Below are positions 16,448-24,350 of a stretch of DNA of 50,968 nucleotides, piece by piece. Each line of letters opens with the position of its first letter. Positions within the stretch are counted from its first letter, which is position 1. Where the stretch lies: assembly GCF_015714725.1 (NCBI RefSeq), contig NZ_WBKM01000354.1, positions 1-50,968 of the forward strand. The letters run 5' to 3'. The position numbers and the translations under genes are program-made. Source of the DNA: Nostoc sp. WHI (GTDB lineage Bacteria > Cyanobacteriota > Cyanobacteriia > Cyanobacteriales > Nostocaceae). The notes beneath the pieces are model-generated. The model saw only the letters and a program-made list of their open reading frames with translations, did no database searches and was not told the DNA's origin.

Positions 16448-17443
16448 ATGCAAAATTTGCCGAACTTTCGCGATTACTACGAGATTTTGGGAGTATCTAA
16501 AGATGCCTCTAGCGAGGAAATTAAAAAGGTTTATCGGCGGTTAGCAAGGCAATACCACCCCGATCTTAATCCGGGTAACAAAGAATCTGAGGAAAAATTT
16601 AAGGATATTGGCGAGGCTTATGAAGTCCTTTCAGACATGGCCAAGCGATCGCAGTATGACCAGTTTAGCCGCTACTGGAAGCAAAAAGGTTTTGCAGGCA
16701 ACAAACAAACGCCAAAAGCCAAAACTTGGCAGAATAGTGCTGGTGCGAGCAACGGTAATCAGGGCGTAGATCCAAGCGAATTCTCCGACTTTGAAAGCTT
16801 TATTAATCAAGTTATCGGCGTCAAAAATAAGAGTACGGCAAGTAATTCTAGTAATGGCAATACGAGCGATCCGTTTCGTTCACCGAGGACAAAAGTTGCC
16901 TACACCCCTAACACCCCACCTCGCACTACCCGTCGGGATATAGAAGCTAGATTAACGCTCCCGCTAGAAAAAGCTTATCAAGGCGGTAATGAACGCATTC
17001 GTTTGGAAGATGGGCGATCGCTAGAAGTTAATATGCCACAAGGTATGGTAACAGGTCAAACCATCCGTTTGCGTAACCAAGGCGTTGGTGGTGGCGACCT
17101 ATACTTAAAAATTACCGTCGAGCCTCATCCATTATTTAAGCTAGAAGGTTTAAATATACTCTGCCAAGTGCCCGTTACTCCCAGCGAAGCAGTTTTAGGA
17201 GGACAGGTAGAAGCACCAACTTTAGATGGCCCAGTGAAAATGACAATTCCGCCAGGAGTTAGATCAGGTCAAAGATTACGCTTGGCGAATAAAGGCTACC
17301 CTGTTGAGAACGGGAAACGTGGCGATCAATTGGTGGAAATTCAGATAGTTACTCCGAAAAATATTAGTCAAGAAGAACGGGAACTTTACGAAAAGTTACG
17401 GCAAATTGAAACCTTTAAACCCCGTGCTGATTTAATATGTTAG
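16448..17443 (+). CDS. DnaJ/CbpA-type Hsp40 co-chaperone without zinc finger
   Basis: 331 residues. An N-terminal J domain (residues 8-73) has the HPD motif in QYHPDLNPG. A linker with Gln, Asn and Ser follows, then the DnaJ C-terminal substrate-binding domain (from about 165: RLTLPLEKAYQGG, then PHPLFKLEGLNI and PPGVRSGQRLRLANKGYP). The cysteine-rich zinc-finger region of DnaJ is absent, so it is a class II Hsp40 of CbpA type. It would stimulate the ATPase of the adjacent DnaK and deliver unfolded clients. Confidence 0.9.
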   Translation: MQNLPNFRDYYEILGVSKDASSEEIKKVYRRLARQYHPDLNPGNKESEEKFKDIGEAYEVLSDMAKRSQYDQFSRYWKQKGFAGNKQTPKAKTWQNSAGASNGNQGVDPSEFSDFESFINQVIGVKNKSTASNSSNGNTSDPFRSPRTKVAYTPNTPPRTTRRDIEARLTLPLEKAYQGGNERIRLEDGRSLEVNMPQGMVTGQTIRLRNQGVGGGDLYLKITVEPHPLFKLEGLNILCQVPVTPSEAVLGGQVEAPTLDGPVKMTIPPGVRSGQRLRLANKGYPVENGKRGDQLVEIQIVTPKNISQEERELYEKLRQIETFKPRADLIC

Positions 17444-17497
17444 AAACTAGCTTTTCATCGGATGTCAAAAAAGAGTGATGGTTAGGAGACGATTTAC

Positions 17498-17710
17498 ATG
17501 ACTTTCCAAGAGCTACAAATAGGCAATTACTTTCGTGTATCTGGTATGAGTGCTGAATGCGTGTATAGGAAGGCAAGCATTTCTCATTGTAGTCAAAACA
17601 CTTTATTACAGCCCATTCGACCCAGCACAAAGGTTATAATACTTACTCCTGCAGAAGTCACAAACTATTTTGCAACCAAGCAAGAGTATCTTAAAAGCCT
17701 GGTGAAATAA
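17498..17710 (+). CDS. Small conserved hypothetical protein
   Basis: 70 residues, ATG preceded by a good ribosome site (TAGGAGACG). It starts MTFQELQIGNYF and has strand-like segments and three cysteines; an SH3-like small barrel is possible. Not assigned to a named family. It follows the dnaJ gene by 54 bases on the same strand and may be co-transcribed. Confidence 0.55.
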   Translation: MTFQELQIGNYFRVSGMSAECVYRKASISHCSQNTLLQPIRPSTKVIILTPAEVTNYFATKQEYLKSLVK

Positions 17711-17892
17711 AGATTTTACTACCTATAGATGCGGCTGGTAGGGGTAAAGCTTAGTCAGACTAGAAACCATTATTTTGTCTAGCCCGCGCCAAGAAGCTTT
17801 GTTTGTGTAGCCTCACCTTTGAGAGTATAAACCTGCTGTGTTTTCTTGTGTCCTCTCCAATTCACAAAAGATTTAAAATATAAAAAATATCT

Positions 17893-18441
17893 TTGAGCAA
17901 AGTGACTCAAACAGCCGTGAATCAAAACAGGGCAATGCCACAAAGCAGTGAACCAACTTATTACTCCCTGCTAGGACTGCATCCCTGGGCATCGGTAGTT
18001 GACATTCGTCGCGCTTATCGGCAACTGAGCAAACTCTATCATCCTGATACTACAGACTTGCCGACTGCGATCGCCACTCTCAAGTTTCAGCAAATCAACG
18101 AAGCCTACGCCACCCTTAGCCATCCAGAGCGGCGCTTCGGCTACGATTTAAAAATTGGCTATTCCCGCTTTGGAGTAATTCAACCACCCCCTGACTTGAA
18201 TCATCCAGTTTCCCATTCTTATGACTGGTCAAAATCAGCTTACCTTGATCCGAGCGATCGCCCCCTCTCATCTGGCGAAATCTTTGCTTTATTTATGCTG
18301 GTATTAACATTTGTAGGTTGTCTGCTATTAGCTGTTGCCATTGGCTTAACTCGTGGTGAGGCTGCGATCCATTCCCATTTACTACAGCTAACTCCATCTG
18401 TACACCAACACATTACCCATGTGTTGCAACTAGTTACCTGA
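17893..18441 (+). CDS. J-domain protein with C-terminal membrane anchor
   Basis: 182 residues from a TTG start (a GTG three codons later is an alternative). Residues 22-92 form a J domain with the HPD motif (KLYHPDTTD) and the following helix FQQINEAYATL. After a linker, a single hydrophobic helix (about residues 130-153, FALFMLVLTFVGCLLLAVAIG) anchors it. The J domain would recruit a DnaK paralogue to a membrane, plausibly the thylakoid or plasma membrane. It belongs to the local chaperone cluster. Confidence 0.8.
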   Translation: MSKVTQTAVNQNRAMPQSSEPTYYSLLGLHPWASVVDIRRAYRQLSKLYHPDTTDLPTAIATLKFQQINEAYATLSHPERRFGYDLKIGYSRFGVIQPPPDLNHPVSHSYDWSKSAYLDPSDRPLSSGEIFALFMLVLTFVGCLLLAVAIGLTRGEAAIHSHLLQLTPSVHQHITHVLQLVT

Positions 18442-18470
18442 TGGTAATTAAAAATTAAAAAACTTCCTAA

Positions 18471-18499
18471 TCCAAAATCTAAAATCTAAAATCTAAAAT
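18471..18499. repeat. STRR heptamer repeat (AAAATCT)
   Basis: Tandem AAAATCT copies directly before the DUF3143 start, the same motif as in the dnaK-dnaJ spacer. Confidence 0.8.
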
Positions 18500-18503
18500 T
18501 CCT

Positions 18504-18776
18504 ATGCCTCTTCTTCCTTCTAGTACTCCCCTATATAATCATCCCCTGCCACAAATTGAGCAGTGGCTAAAAGACCAAGGCTGTCAACAAGACGAAATCC
18601 AGAAGCATTGTTGGCGTGTGCAGCAGCCCAGTTGGCAAGCTGAACTATGGCTAGATGTCGAGCAAATCGTAGTCCGATATGTCCAATCTGGGGAAAATGG
18701 ACAACATATCCAACGCTCATTTAAGTATTCCCTGAGCCGGGATGATATAGAACAAGCTGTTTTTTCTGGCCCGTGA
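18504..18776 (+). CDS. DUF3143 family protein
   Basis: 90 residues. The pattern PLPQIEQWLKDQGC, then WLDVEQIVVRY, then FKYSLSRDDIEQAVF is typical of the cyanobacterial/plastid DUF3143 family, which commonly lies next to the membrane J-protein gene. Function unknown. Confidence 0.8.
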   Translation: MPLLPSSTPLYNHPLPQIEQWLKDQGCQQDEIQKHCWRVQQPSWQAELWLDVEQIVVRYVQSGENGQHIQRSFKYSLSRDDIEQAVFSGP

Positions 18777-18913
18777 GTAAAGTACTAAGTACAGTTAACC
18801 GTAAATTCAGACGAAAGTCGGTAGCGATCGCATTTTGATCAACTGTAAAATTTACGGGTATAAATCCCGGCAGCAAGAATCACGGCTGTACTCATTGTTC
18901 AAGGAAGGGTGAG
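18777..18913. other. Short spacer before DUF4157 operon
   Basis: Contains a HIP1 site and an AAGGAAGGG ribosome site before the ATG at 18914. No hairpin seen. Confidence 0.4.
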
Positions 18914-20242
18914 ATGAGCGATCGCACGTTTGGGCACAAGAAAGCAGGTACATCAACTTTTTCAAATCCATCTCTTGTCTCACCAACTACTCCGACCCTG
19001 GCGAACCCAGTGCGAGGCTTTGGTTTACCAACGAATAATGTTATCCAAACAGCAACTGAGGAATCAACCAACCTTCAAGAAGCGCAGGCTGCTGACGAGC
19101 AATCTTTGTTATCAGAAGTCATTCACCAACGGTCTTTTGGTCACGACATTAGTCGCATGGCGTTGCGTCGTCCCCAGGCAAAGCTGACGGTGGGAAAACC
19201 AGGGGACAAGTACGAGCAGGAAGCGGATTGGATGGCAAATCAGGTGATGCGGATGGTTATGCCAGATAAACTTAACGCTCAAAGCGTACAGTCTGTACAA
19301 GATTCCTTGCAGCGCAAATGTGCAGCCTGTGAACAGGAAGAAGACAAAGTACAAACTAAACCATCCATACAAACGGCTACTGATGGTGGCTTACAGACAG
19401 GGAATAATATTGAAAGTCGGCTCAATAGCAGTAAAGGTGGGGGTAGTCCTCTGTCGGATGAGGTGCGATCGTTCATGGAACCCCGCTTTGGCGCTGATTT
19501 CAGCCAGGTGCGGGTGCATACAGGCAGCGAAGCCGTGCAGATGAACCAGGATTTGAATGCTCAAGCCTTCACACACAAACAAGATGTTTATTTTGGTGCG
19601 GGAAAATCTCCTGCGAAGGATGCGTTGACTGCCCATGAGTTGACCCATGTAGTGCAACAAATAGGAATCGTGCAATGTCAAACAGCAACGGCGGGTGGAG
19701 ACCCCGAATGTCCTAACCTTCTTGAGCAGATTCGCCGTTTCATCTTTGGAGATGAAAACACTAAGGGACTGATCCAACGGTGGGAGGAGTTACGAGCAGA
19801 TCCGCGAAATCTCCAATGGGACTACTGGATTAACCCTCATCCGCAGTATGGTTCGGTTGAAGGGCATCAACAGCAGTTTAGGAATATGCAACAAGGGTTA
19901 CGGAACAGACTTAACCAGTGGAACAGCAAGAATTGCGATGACCCAGATGGTACTGTCCAATTACCTGAAAACGCTTGGGATTGGGCTACTCGTCAAGCCC
20001 CAGTTCCGATTCCGCGAGAGCGCCCTGCGCCTTCTTCTTCCCGCTCTGTGTCTGTATCTGATGTAATTGACGTTCTAGTCACTTTAGGATTGTCAATCGC
20101 ACTGCTTAGTGTAGTTATAGCAGCTTTGGCTGATCCTGAACCTGCTACCAAACTAGCACTTGCTGGACTTTCTGTAGTGATGATAACTTTACTGCTTACG
20201 CGACTTGGCATTCAAAGCGATTCTGGAGGCTCAACGGCATGA
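18914..20242 (+). CDS. DUF4157 (eCIS core) metallopeptidase-like protein
   Basis: 442 residues. Residues 175-250 form the DUF4157 domain: LSDEVRSFMEPRFGADFSQVRVHTG, then AFTHKQDVYFG, then the zinc motif HELTH (H241, E242, H245) in AHELTHVVQQ. A CAACE segment and Gln/Ser-rich disordered regions precede it. Two hydrophobic segments near the C-terminus (about 390-437) could insert into a membrane. DUF4157 domains are known from effectors and scaffolds of extracellular contractile injection systems and from polymorphic toxins, where they may process or carry cargo. The stop overlaps the next start by four bases. Confidence 0.8.
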   Translation: MSDRTFGHKKAGTSTFSNPSLVSPTTPTLANPVRGFGLPTNNVIQTATEESTNLQEAQAADEQSLLSEVIHQRSFGHDISRMALRRPQAKLTVGKPGDKYEQEADWMANQVMRMVMPDKLNAQSVQSVQDSLQRKCAACEQEEDKVQTKPSIQTATDGGLQTGNNIESRLNSSKGGGSPLSDEVRSFMEPRFGADFSQVRVHTGSEAVQMNQDLNAQAFTHKQDVYFGAGKSPAKDALTAHELTHVVQQIGIVQCQTATAGGDPECPNLLEQIRRFIFGDENTKGLIQRWEELRADPRNLQWDYWINPHPQYGSVEGHQQQFRNMQQGLRNRLNQWNSKNCDDPDGTVQLPENAWDWATRQAPVPIPRERPAPSSSRSVSVSDVIDVLVTLGLSIALLSVVIAALADPEPATKLALAGLSVVMITLLLTRLGIQSDSGGSTA

Positions 20243-20979
20243 ATTCTGATTCCATTTGGCAACCCAATACTGGGCTGCAATGGCTACAAGCTTTAGCTCT
20301 ACCCGCGCAGCCTTGGGTGAAACCCTTTCTGAAGCCAATGAAATTTCCGCCTGCTTTAGCTAGTGATCCACAGATTTTTCAAGCTATCCATACTAAGGCG
20401 GTTGAAAAACGTGCCGCTCTGTGGGAAGCAAACAAGGAACTAGGCTATTTGCCGGAACTGGATACCGCCATTACACGGGAGTTTGTCACTGAGGCACTGG
20501 AACATCTCGAAGCCAAGGTAGACTCCTCAGCAGTGGAAGCTTTTAAGGACTGGGCATACCGAAATTTCATTCACAATGAGTTGACAGGCGCACTTCTTGC
20601 TTGGCGGGTGGTTCTACGCCACGCTTGCGGTCAGGGAAATCCAGCATATACTTCGGTTTTACCACCTCAAAACCTATTACCCCTGCTTCCCAAAATAGCT
20701 GATTTGGTCAGCTACGAGCGCGATCAAGAAACACACGACGAACTCCGTCGATTATCACCGCCATACAAAGACGAAGAAGGCTTGGGCTTAGACATATCGC
20801 CCCAAGCAATGACTGTTGAAGAGATAGTTCGCAATGAATCAACTAGAGCCGCATTGCAGTGTATCGTAGATGCCCTATCAGAGTCTGAACGTGAAGAGAT
20901 ACTGGCTTGGGCTAAAGCGCAAGGGACTGAACAGCAGGTTCCGGCTAGTTTATTACTTGGTGCAATGCCATTGGATTAA
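20239..20979 (+). CDS. Unknown protein coupled to DUF4157 gene
   Basis: 246 residues, no signal peptide. It is largely helical with Trp/Pro-rich N-terminus and an acidic C-terminal half. The ATG overlaps the DUF4157 stop (ATGA), so the proteins should be made together. I recognise no domain. The tight coupling suggests a partner, chaperone or regulator for the DUF4157 protein. Confidence 0.6.
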   Translation: MNSDSIWQPNTGLQWLQALALPAQPWVKPFLKPMKFPPALASDPQIFQAIHTKAVEKRAALWEANKELGYLPELDTAITREFVTEALEHLEAKVDSSAVEAFKDWAYRNFIHNELTGALLAWRVVLRHACGQGNPAYTSVLPPQNLLPLLPKIADLVSYERDQETHDELRRLSPPYKDEEGLGLDISPQAMTVEEIVRNESTRAALQCIVDALSESEREEILAWAKAQGTEQQVPASLLLGAMPLD

Positions 20980-21120
20980 TGAGATCGCTCCTTTGCTTAT
21001 AGTGCGATCGCTGTTAGGTCTTGAGCGATCGTGTACGGATTGCTGACGCGATCAACTGTGGGACAGATGGGAAGGGGCGATCACTTGCTAGAATGAGCAG
21101 AAATTTAGAGCGCGATCGTA
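20980..21120. other. HIP1-dense spacer
   Basis: About 140 bases containing five GATCGC-type palindromes, an unusual local density. No gene or terminator. Confidence 0.4.
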
Positions 21121-21402
21121 ATGTGTGAGTCCAACGAGGAGGAGCGCAAGCAAATTGAAGGTAAAACACCCCATGCAGAGCAGAGGTCGCAAGAAGCCCA
21201 AGACGGTACAGTGACTCGGCAAGTAGGCGATGTCAATCGAGTTGTCAGAGAAGGTCGGCTATTCCAAGATGCTGAAACTGGTTATTATGTATATGTAAAG
21301 AGTGATCGAGTGGTCATCGTTGATCCAGCAACCAACCAGCAAATTACTCAGTTCAAAAACTCAAGAGCCAATACCCAAAAGCGCATTGAGTCAGGTCGAT
21401 AG
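21121..21402 (+). CDS. Small protein, possible toxin domain
   Basis: 93 residues. The N-terminal 35 residues are charged and disordered. Residues 45-93 form a compact beta-type unit (GRLFQDAETGYYVYVKSDRVVIVDPATN) ending in a basic tail. This resembles the free-standing C-terminal toxin cassettes of polymorphic toxins, where a strand-rich RNase-like domain ends in basic residues. It lies two genes after a DUF4157 gene and 21 bases before a possible immunity gene. The toxin call is inference from layout and shape only; no active site identified. Confidence 0.4.
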   Translation: MCESNEEERKQIEGKTPHAEQRSQEAQDGTVTRQVGDVNRVVREGRLFQDAETGYYVYVKSDRVVIVDPATNQQITQFKNSRANTQKRIESGR

Positions 21403-21423
21403 AAACCTATCTCCTAGCAAGCT

Positions 21424-21717
21424 ATGTTTAAAGCGATCGACATTTGGAAAAGACTAGATGACGCAGCCGCTATCCGCTATCGCTGTTTCCAACGCCTTAA
21501 TGACGGACAGTTTTGTGTACAAAGTGCTGATTATTACCACCTTCCCCTGAACGAAAACCAGATCAAAGCACTAGACAAACAATTTTTAGAACTCTTCATC
21601 GAAGAATCTCCTGATCAACGATCCTCCCTTTATTCCACTATTGAAGAGGCGATCGCTAATTATGACCTGGAATTCTCAAGCGATTTTGTCTTTTCTCCAC
21701 AACGAAAAACTGCTTGA
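21424..21717 (+). CDS. Possible immunity protein
   Basis: 97 residues, acidic, helical with a short strand pair (RYRCFQRLNDGQFCVQSADYY). It follows the 93-residue gene by 21 bases on the same strand. Small acidic proteins in this position are often immunity proteins, but I recognise no family. Confidence 0.4.
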   Translation: MFKAIDIWKRLDDAAAIRYRCFQRLNDGQFCVQSADYYHLPLNENQIKALDKQFLELFIEESPDQRSSLYSTIEEAIANYDLEFSSDFVFSPQRKTA

Positions 21718-21729
21718 GGTGCGATCGCA

Positions 21730-22017
21730 CTATGACTGCTGAATGCGATCGCTGGCCTTGTCTTCACTCTCCATCAAGGACACACCATTCTTCCAAAGTT
21801 CATACTCGCTAAGATCAATCTCCTCATTCCACACAATCCCATAGCCCCCTTGCTCGACCTTAAAGTCCTTGAAAAAAGCAGGTTGTCGAAGTGGAGAAAA
21901 CATTGGAGTATCTAAGAGATGACGAACATCGTATTTTTTTACCTCTTGATTGGTAAATTCAATGACTAGAGTAGTATCATCGATTGCTTTAGCGTGATGA
22001 ATTCGGGGATACAACAT
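21730..22017 (-). CDS. DUF2442 family protein
   Basis: 95 residues: an N-terminal YPRIHHAKAIDDTTLVIEF strand pair, then KKYDVRHLLDTPMFSPLR, then GGYGIVWNEEIDLSEYELWKNG, the standard DUF2442 pattern. DUF2442 genes commonly pair with a DUF4160 gene, as here (18 bases apart), in arrangements reminiscent of toxin-antitoxin modules. Function unproven. Confidence 0.8.
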   Translation of the reverse strand: MLYPRIHHAKAIDDTTLVIEFTNQEVKKYDVRHLLDTPMFSPLRQPAFFKDFKVEQGGYGIVWNEEIDLSEYELWKNGVSLMESEDKASDRIQQS

Positions 22018-22035
22018 AGCTGCTCCTAACCAAAT

Positions 22036-22284
22036 CTACTTCAAAGGAGGTAGCTTACGAAACTCCTGGGTATTCCACATTTGCAACAGTTCTTGCTGGT
22101 ATAAATTTGCCCACTCTAGGACTAGCTTTTGTGCCCGATTTGGCAAATCTCCTTCAATGATTTGAAGTGATTCAATGCTGACTAACGCATTGTACTCGCC
22201 ATAGACTGCATGAAAATGAGGCGGAAGGTGATCGCCAAAGAATATTTTAATCACAATTCCATAGAACCGTGCAACCTCTGGCAT
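22036..22284 (-). CDS. DUF4160 family protein
   Basis: 82 residues from ATG 22284, where the family normally starts (MPEVARFYGIVIKIFFGDHLPPHFHAVYG). A TTG five codons upstream (22299) has the better ribosome site (AAAGGAG at seven bases), and the frame is open to 22365. The HFHA motif, then ALVSIESLQIIEGDLPNRAQKLVLEWA, confirm the family. It is the first gene of a DUF4160-DUF2442 pair. Confidence 0.8.
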   Translation of the reverse strand: MPEVARFYGIVIKIFFGDHLPPHFHAVYGEYNALVSIESLQIIEGDLPNRAQKLVLEWANLYQQELLQMWNTQEFRKLPPLK

Positions 22285-22455
22285 AACGACATCTAGCAAA
22301 TACTTAACTCCTTTATTATACCAAAATGCGTACTTTACGGCCGCAGGCATCGCTATCACTGTCAAATTAGGCGATCGCTTCGCTCATCATTTAAGTGCGA
22401 TCGCCGATTTTGTATCTTCGCTAAGGCATCCTACGAAAGTGGCAGATGCACTATT

Positions 22456-23205
22456 TTAGACTTTGCCAAACCGCCGTTCTCGTTGCTGGTAGGCACACAA
22501 AGCGCGGTGAAACTCAGTCCGGTCAAAATCAGGCCAGAGAGTATCGGTAATGTAAATTTCCCCATAAGCCATTTGCCAGAGCAGGAAATTTGAGAGGCGC
22601 ATTTCTCCACTTGTACGGATTAACAAATCTGGGTCAGTAATTCCTGCTGTGTACAAGTGGCTTTCAAACACTTGTTCATTAATTTCATCGGGTTGTAGCA
22701 GACCTAGCTGAACTTGCTTGGCGATCGCCTGACAAGCTTGTAAAATCTCTTGGCGTCCGCCATAATTAGTTGCCACTGAAAACCGAATACCGCGATTATC
22801 CTTGGTTTCTTCCATTGAACGGGAAATTTCTTTTTGAAGCGATTGTGGCAAGACCTGCAAATTTCCCACAAATTTAATTTGAACATTTTCTTCGACCATT
22901 TCCCGCAGTTCTTGGCGCAGAACTCTTTGAAATAGAGTCATTAAAAAATCCACCTCTTCCTGCGGTCTTTTCCAGTTCTCGGTCGAGAAAGCATAAGCCG
23001 TCAACGCCTGAATTCCCCAATCTTGACAACAGCGAAGTAAATCCTTGAGAGTATCTACTCCTCGCTTATGACCCATAAACCGAGGTAGACCCTGACGTTT
23101 GGCCCATCGACCATTACCATCCATAATCACTGCAACGTGCTGGGGCAATAGTTCTCGTTTCAAGTCAGTGGGCAAATCTCGCAGTTTAGTTTGTTGTAGT
23201 GTCAT
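22456..23205 (-). CDS. uppS: Undecaprenyl (isoprenyl) diphosphate synthase
   Basis: 249 residues. The cis-prenyltransferase signatures are intact: HVAVIMDGNGRWAKRQG near residue 24 (catalytic Asp), TAYAFSTENWKRP near 70, and DLLIRTSGEMRLSNFLLWQMAY near 196. It makes the C55 lipid carrier for peptidoglycan and glycan synthesis. Its ATG overlaps the stop of cdaA by four bases; lysA lies upstream. The cluster links wall precursor synthesis with c-di-AMP signalling. Confidence 0.95.
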   Translation of the reverse strand: MTLQQTKLRDLPTDLKRELLPQHVAVIMDGNGRWAKRQGLPRFMGHKRGVDTLKDLLRCCQDWGIQALTAYAFSTENWKRPQEEVDFLMTLFQRVLRQELREMVEENVQIKFVGNLQVLPQSLQKEISRSMEETKDNRGIRFSVATNYGGRQEILQACQAIAKQVQLGLLQPDEINEQVFESHLYTAGITDPDLLIRTSGEMRLSNFLLWQMAYGEIYITDTLWPDFDRTEFHRALCAYQQRERRFGKV

Positions 23206-24125
23206 TTTTTATCTCGAGAAGCGATCGATGGTAATCCGAGTAAACGTGAAACCAATGCTAGTGCTTTCCCAGCTATCTGACGAATAAAACTTAATAGACC
23301 AGGAGCAACAGCTTCTCGATCCACCGTTGGGGACAAGAGAGCCTCTAATGACTCTTTCAGCTTCTTAATCGTCAGTGGTCTATTTAAGGTTCCCCGTTCC
23401 GCTAAGGAAATAGAACCCGTTTCTTCAGATACAACGACACAAATGCAATTTTCGACCCGCTCAGTAATTCCCATTGCTGCCCGGTGGCGTGTTCCCAACT
23501 GGCGCGAGGCTGTGCGTCCCGAAAGTGGTAAAATTATACCCGATGCGACAATCCTCGATCCACGGATTAACGTTGCTCCATCGTGTAACAAAGTTTTCGG
23601 TTGAAAAATTGTTTGGATCAGCTCTTTAGAAACCTCCGCATTTAGCTTTACTCCTGGCACAGAAAAATCTCGCTCATCAATTGGCCCTGTGGTTTCCAAA
23701 ATTAGTAAAGCTCCAATGCGGTTTTTTGACAATTCTTTAACAGCCTCGACAATTTCATCAATTACACTATCAGATTTGGGGATTGCCAAGCGATCGCCCT
23801 GAAACATCTGGCGGAATTCGCCACGGCCCAATTGTTCCAAAAACCGCCGAAACTCTGATTGTAGAGTAACAGCCATCGCCACAGCACAACCAATCACCAA
23901 CTTTTCCAGTACAAAACTTAGCAGAGGCAGTCCTAATCTGCCACTTAGGGCTGAGGCTAGCATCAAGACGATGAACCCACGCACCATCCACAGTGTCCGG
24001 CGCTCACTAATAATAACTAGTATCATATACGTCAGCGCCAGCACTAACAAAATATCCAGAGTCCCAAGTAGCAAGGACTGTGACCATCCTAGGTTTGTCA
24101 GCCATTGCTTCCACCAATCTCTCAT
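23202..24125 (-). CDS. cdaA: Diadenylate cyclase CdaA
   Basis: 307 residues. Three N-terminal membrane spans (about residues 18-90) are followed by the DisA_N/DAC domain with the DGA motif (LLHDGATLIRG) and the RHRAA motif (GTRHRAAMGITE), both needed for making c-di-AMP from two ATP. c-di-AMP controls osmotic and wall homeostasis. It ends in four bases shared with uppS, a conserved cyanobacterial neighbour arrangement. Confidence 0.93.
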   Translation of the reverse strand: MRDWWKQWLTNLGWSQSLLLGTLDILLVLALTYMILVIISERRTLWMVRGFIVLMLASALSGRLGLPLLSFVLEKLVIGCAVAMAVTLQSEFRRFLEQLGRGEFRQMFQGDRLAIPKSDSVIDEIVEAVKELSKNRIGALLILETTGPIDERDFSVPGVKLNAEVSKELIQTIFQPKTLLHDGATLIRGSRIVASGIILPLSGRTASRQLGTRHRAAMGITERVENCICVVVSEETGSISLAERGTLNRPLTIKKLKESLEALLSPTVDREAVAPGLLSFIRQIAGKALALVSRLLGLPSIASRDKK

Positions 24126-24350
24126 GACATCTGGATTACACTTTTGCCTCTAATTACAGTTAGTCATTAGTCATTAGTCATTAGTTCCTGGCTAATGAAC
24201 GCCACTTGCTTTAACAGGGGGAACCCCCGCAACGCAGTGGCTCCCAATGACCCTTCGGGTGACGCTCCTAACGTCGCTACCGCTACGCTAACGCCAGTCA
24301 CCTGCGGAGGGAAACCCTCCCGCAGTGCTGGACTCACCAAGGACAAATGA
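24126..24350. repeat. Intergenic repeats: STRR heptamer and palindromic repeat
   Basis: 24159-24184 holds four copies of the heptamer TTAGTCA. 24185-24335 is a palindrome-rich interspersed repeat, with pairs such as CAGGGGGAACCCCC and GGAGGGAAACCCTCC. No gene. It separates lysA (ending 24351) from cdaA. Confidence 0.7.

Noticed and set aside
21121..21402. HNH or other named nuclease toxin
   Set aside because: No histidine or metal-binding motif is present; only general toxin-cassette resemblance is kept.
24185..24335. CRISPR-like repeats
   Set aside because: The palindromes are of unequal length and without constant spacers; they fit interspersed intergenic repeats.
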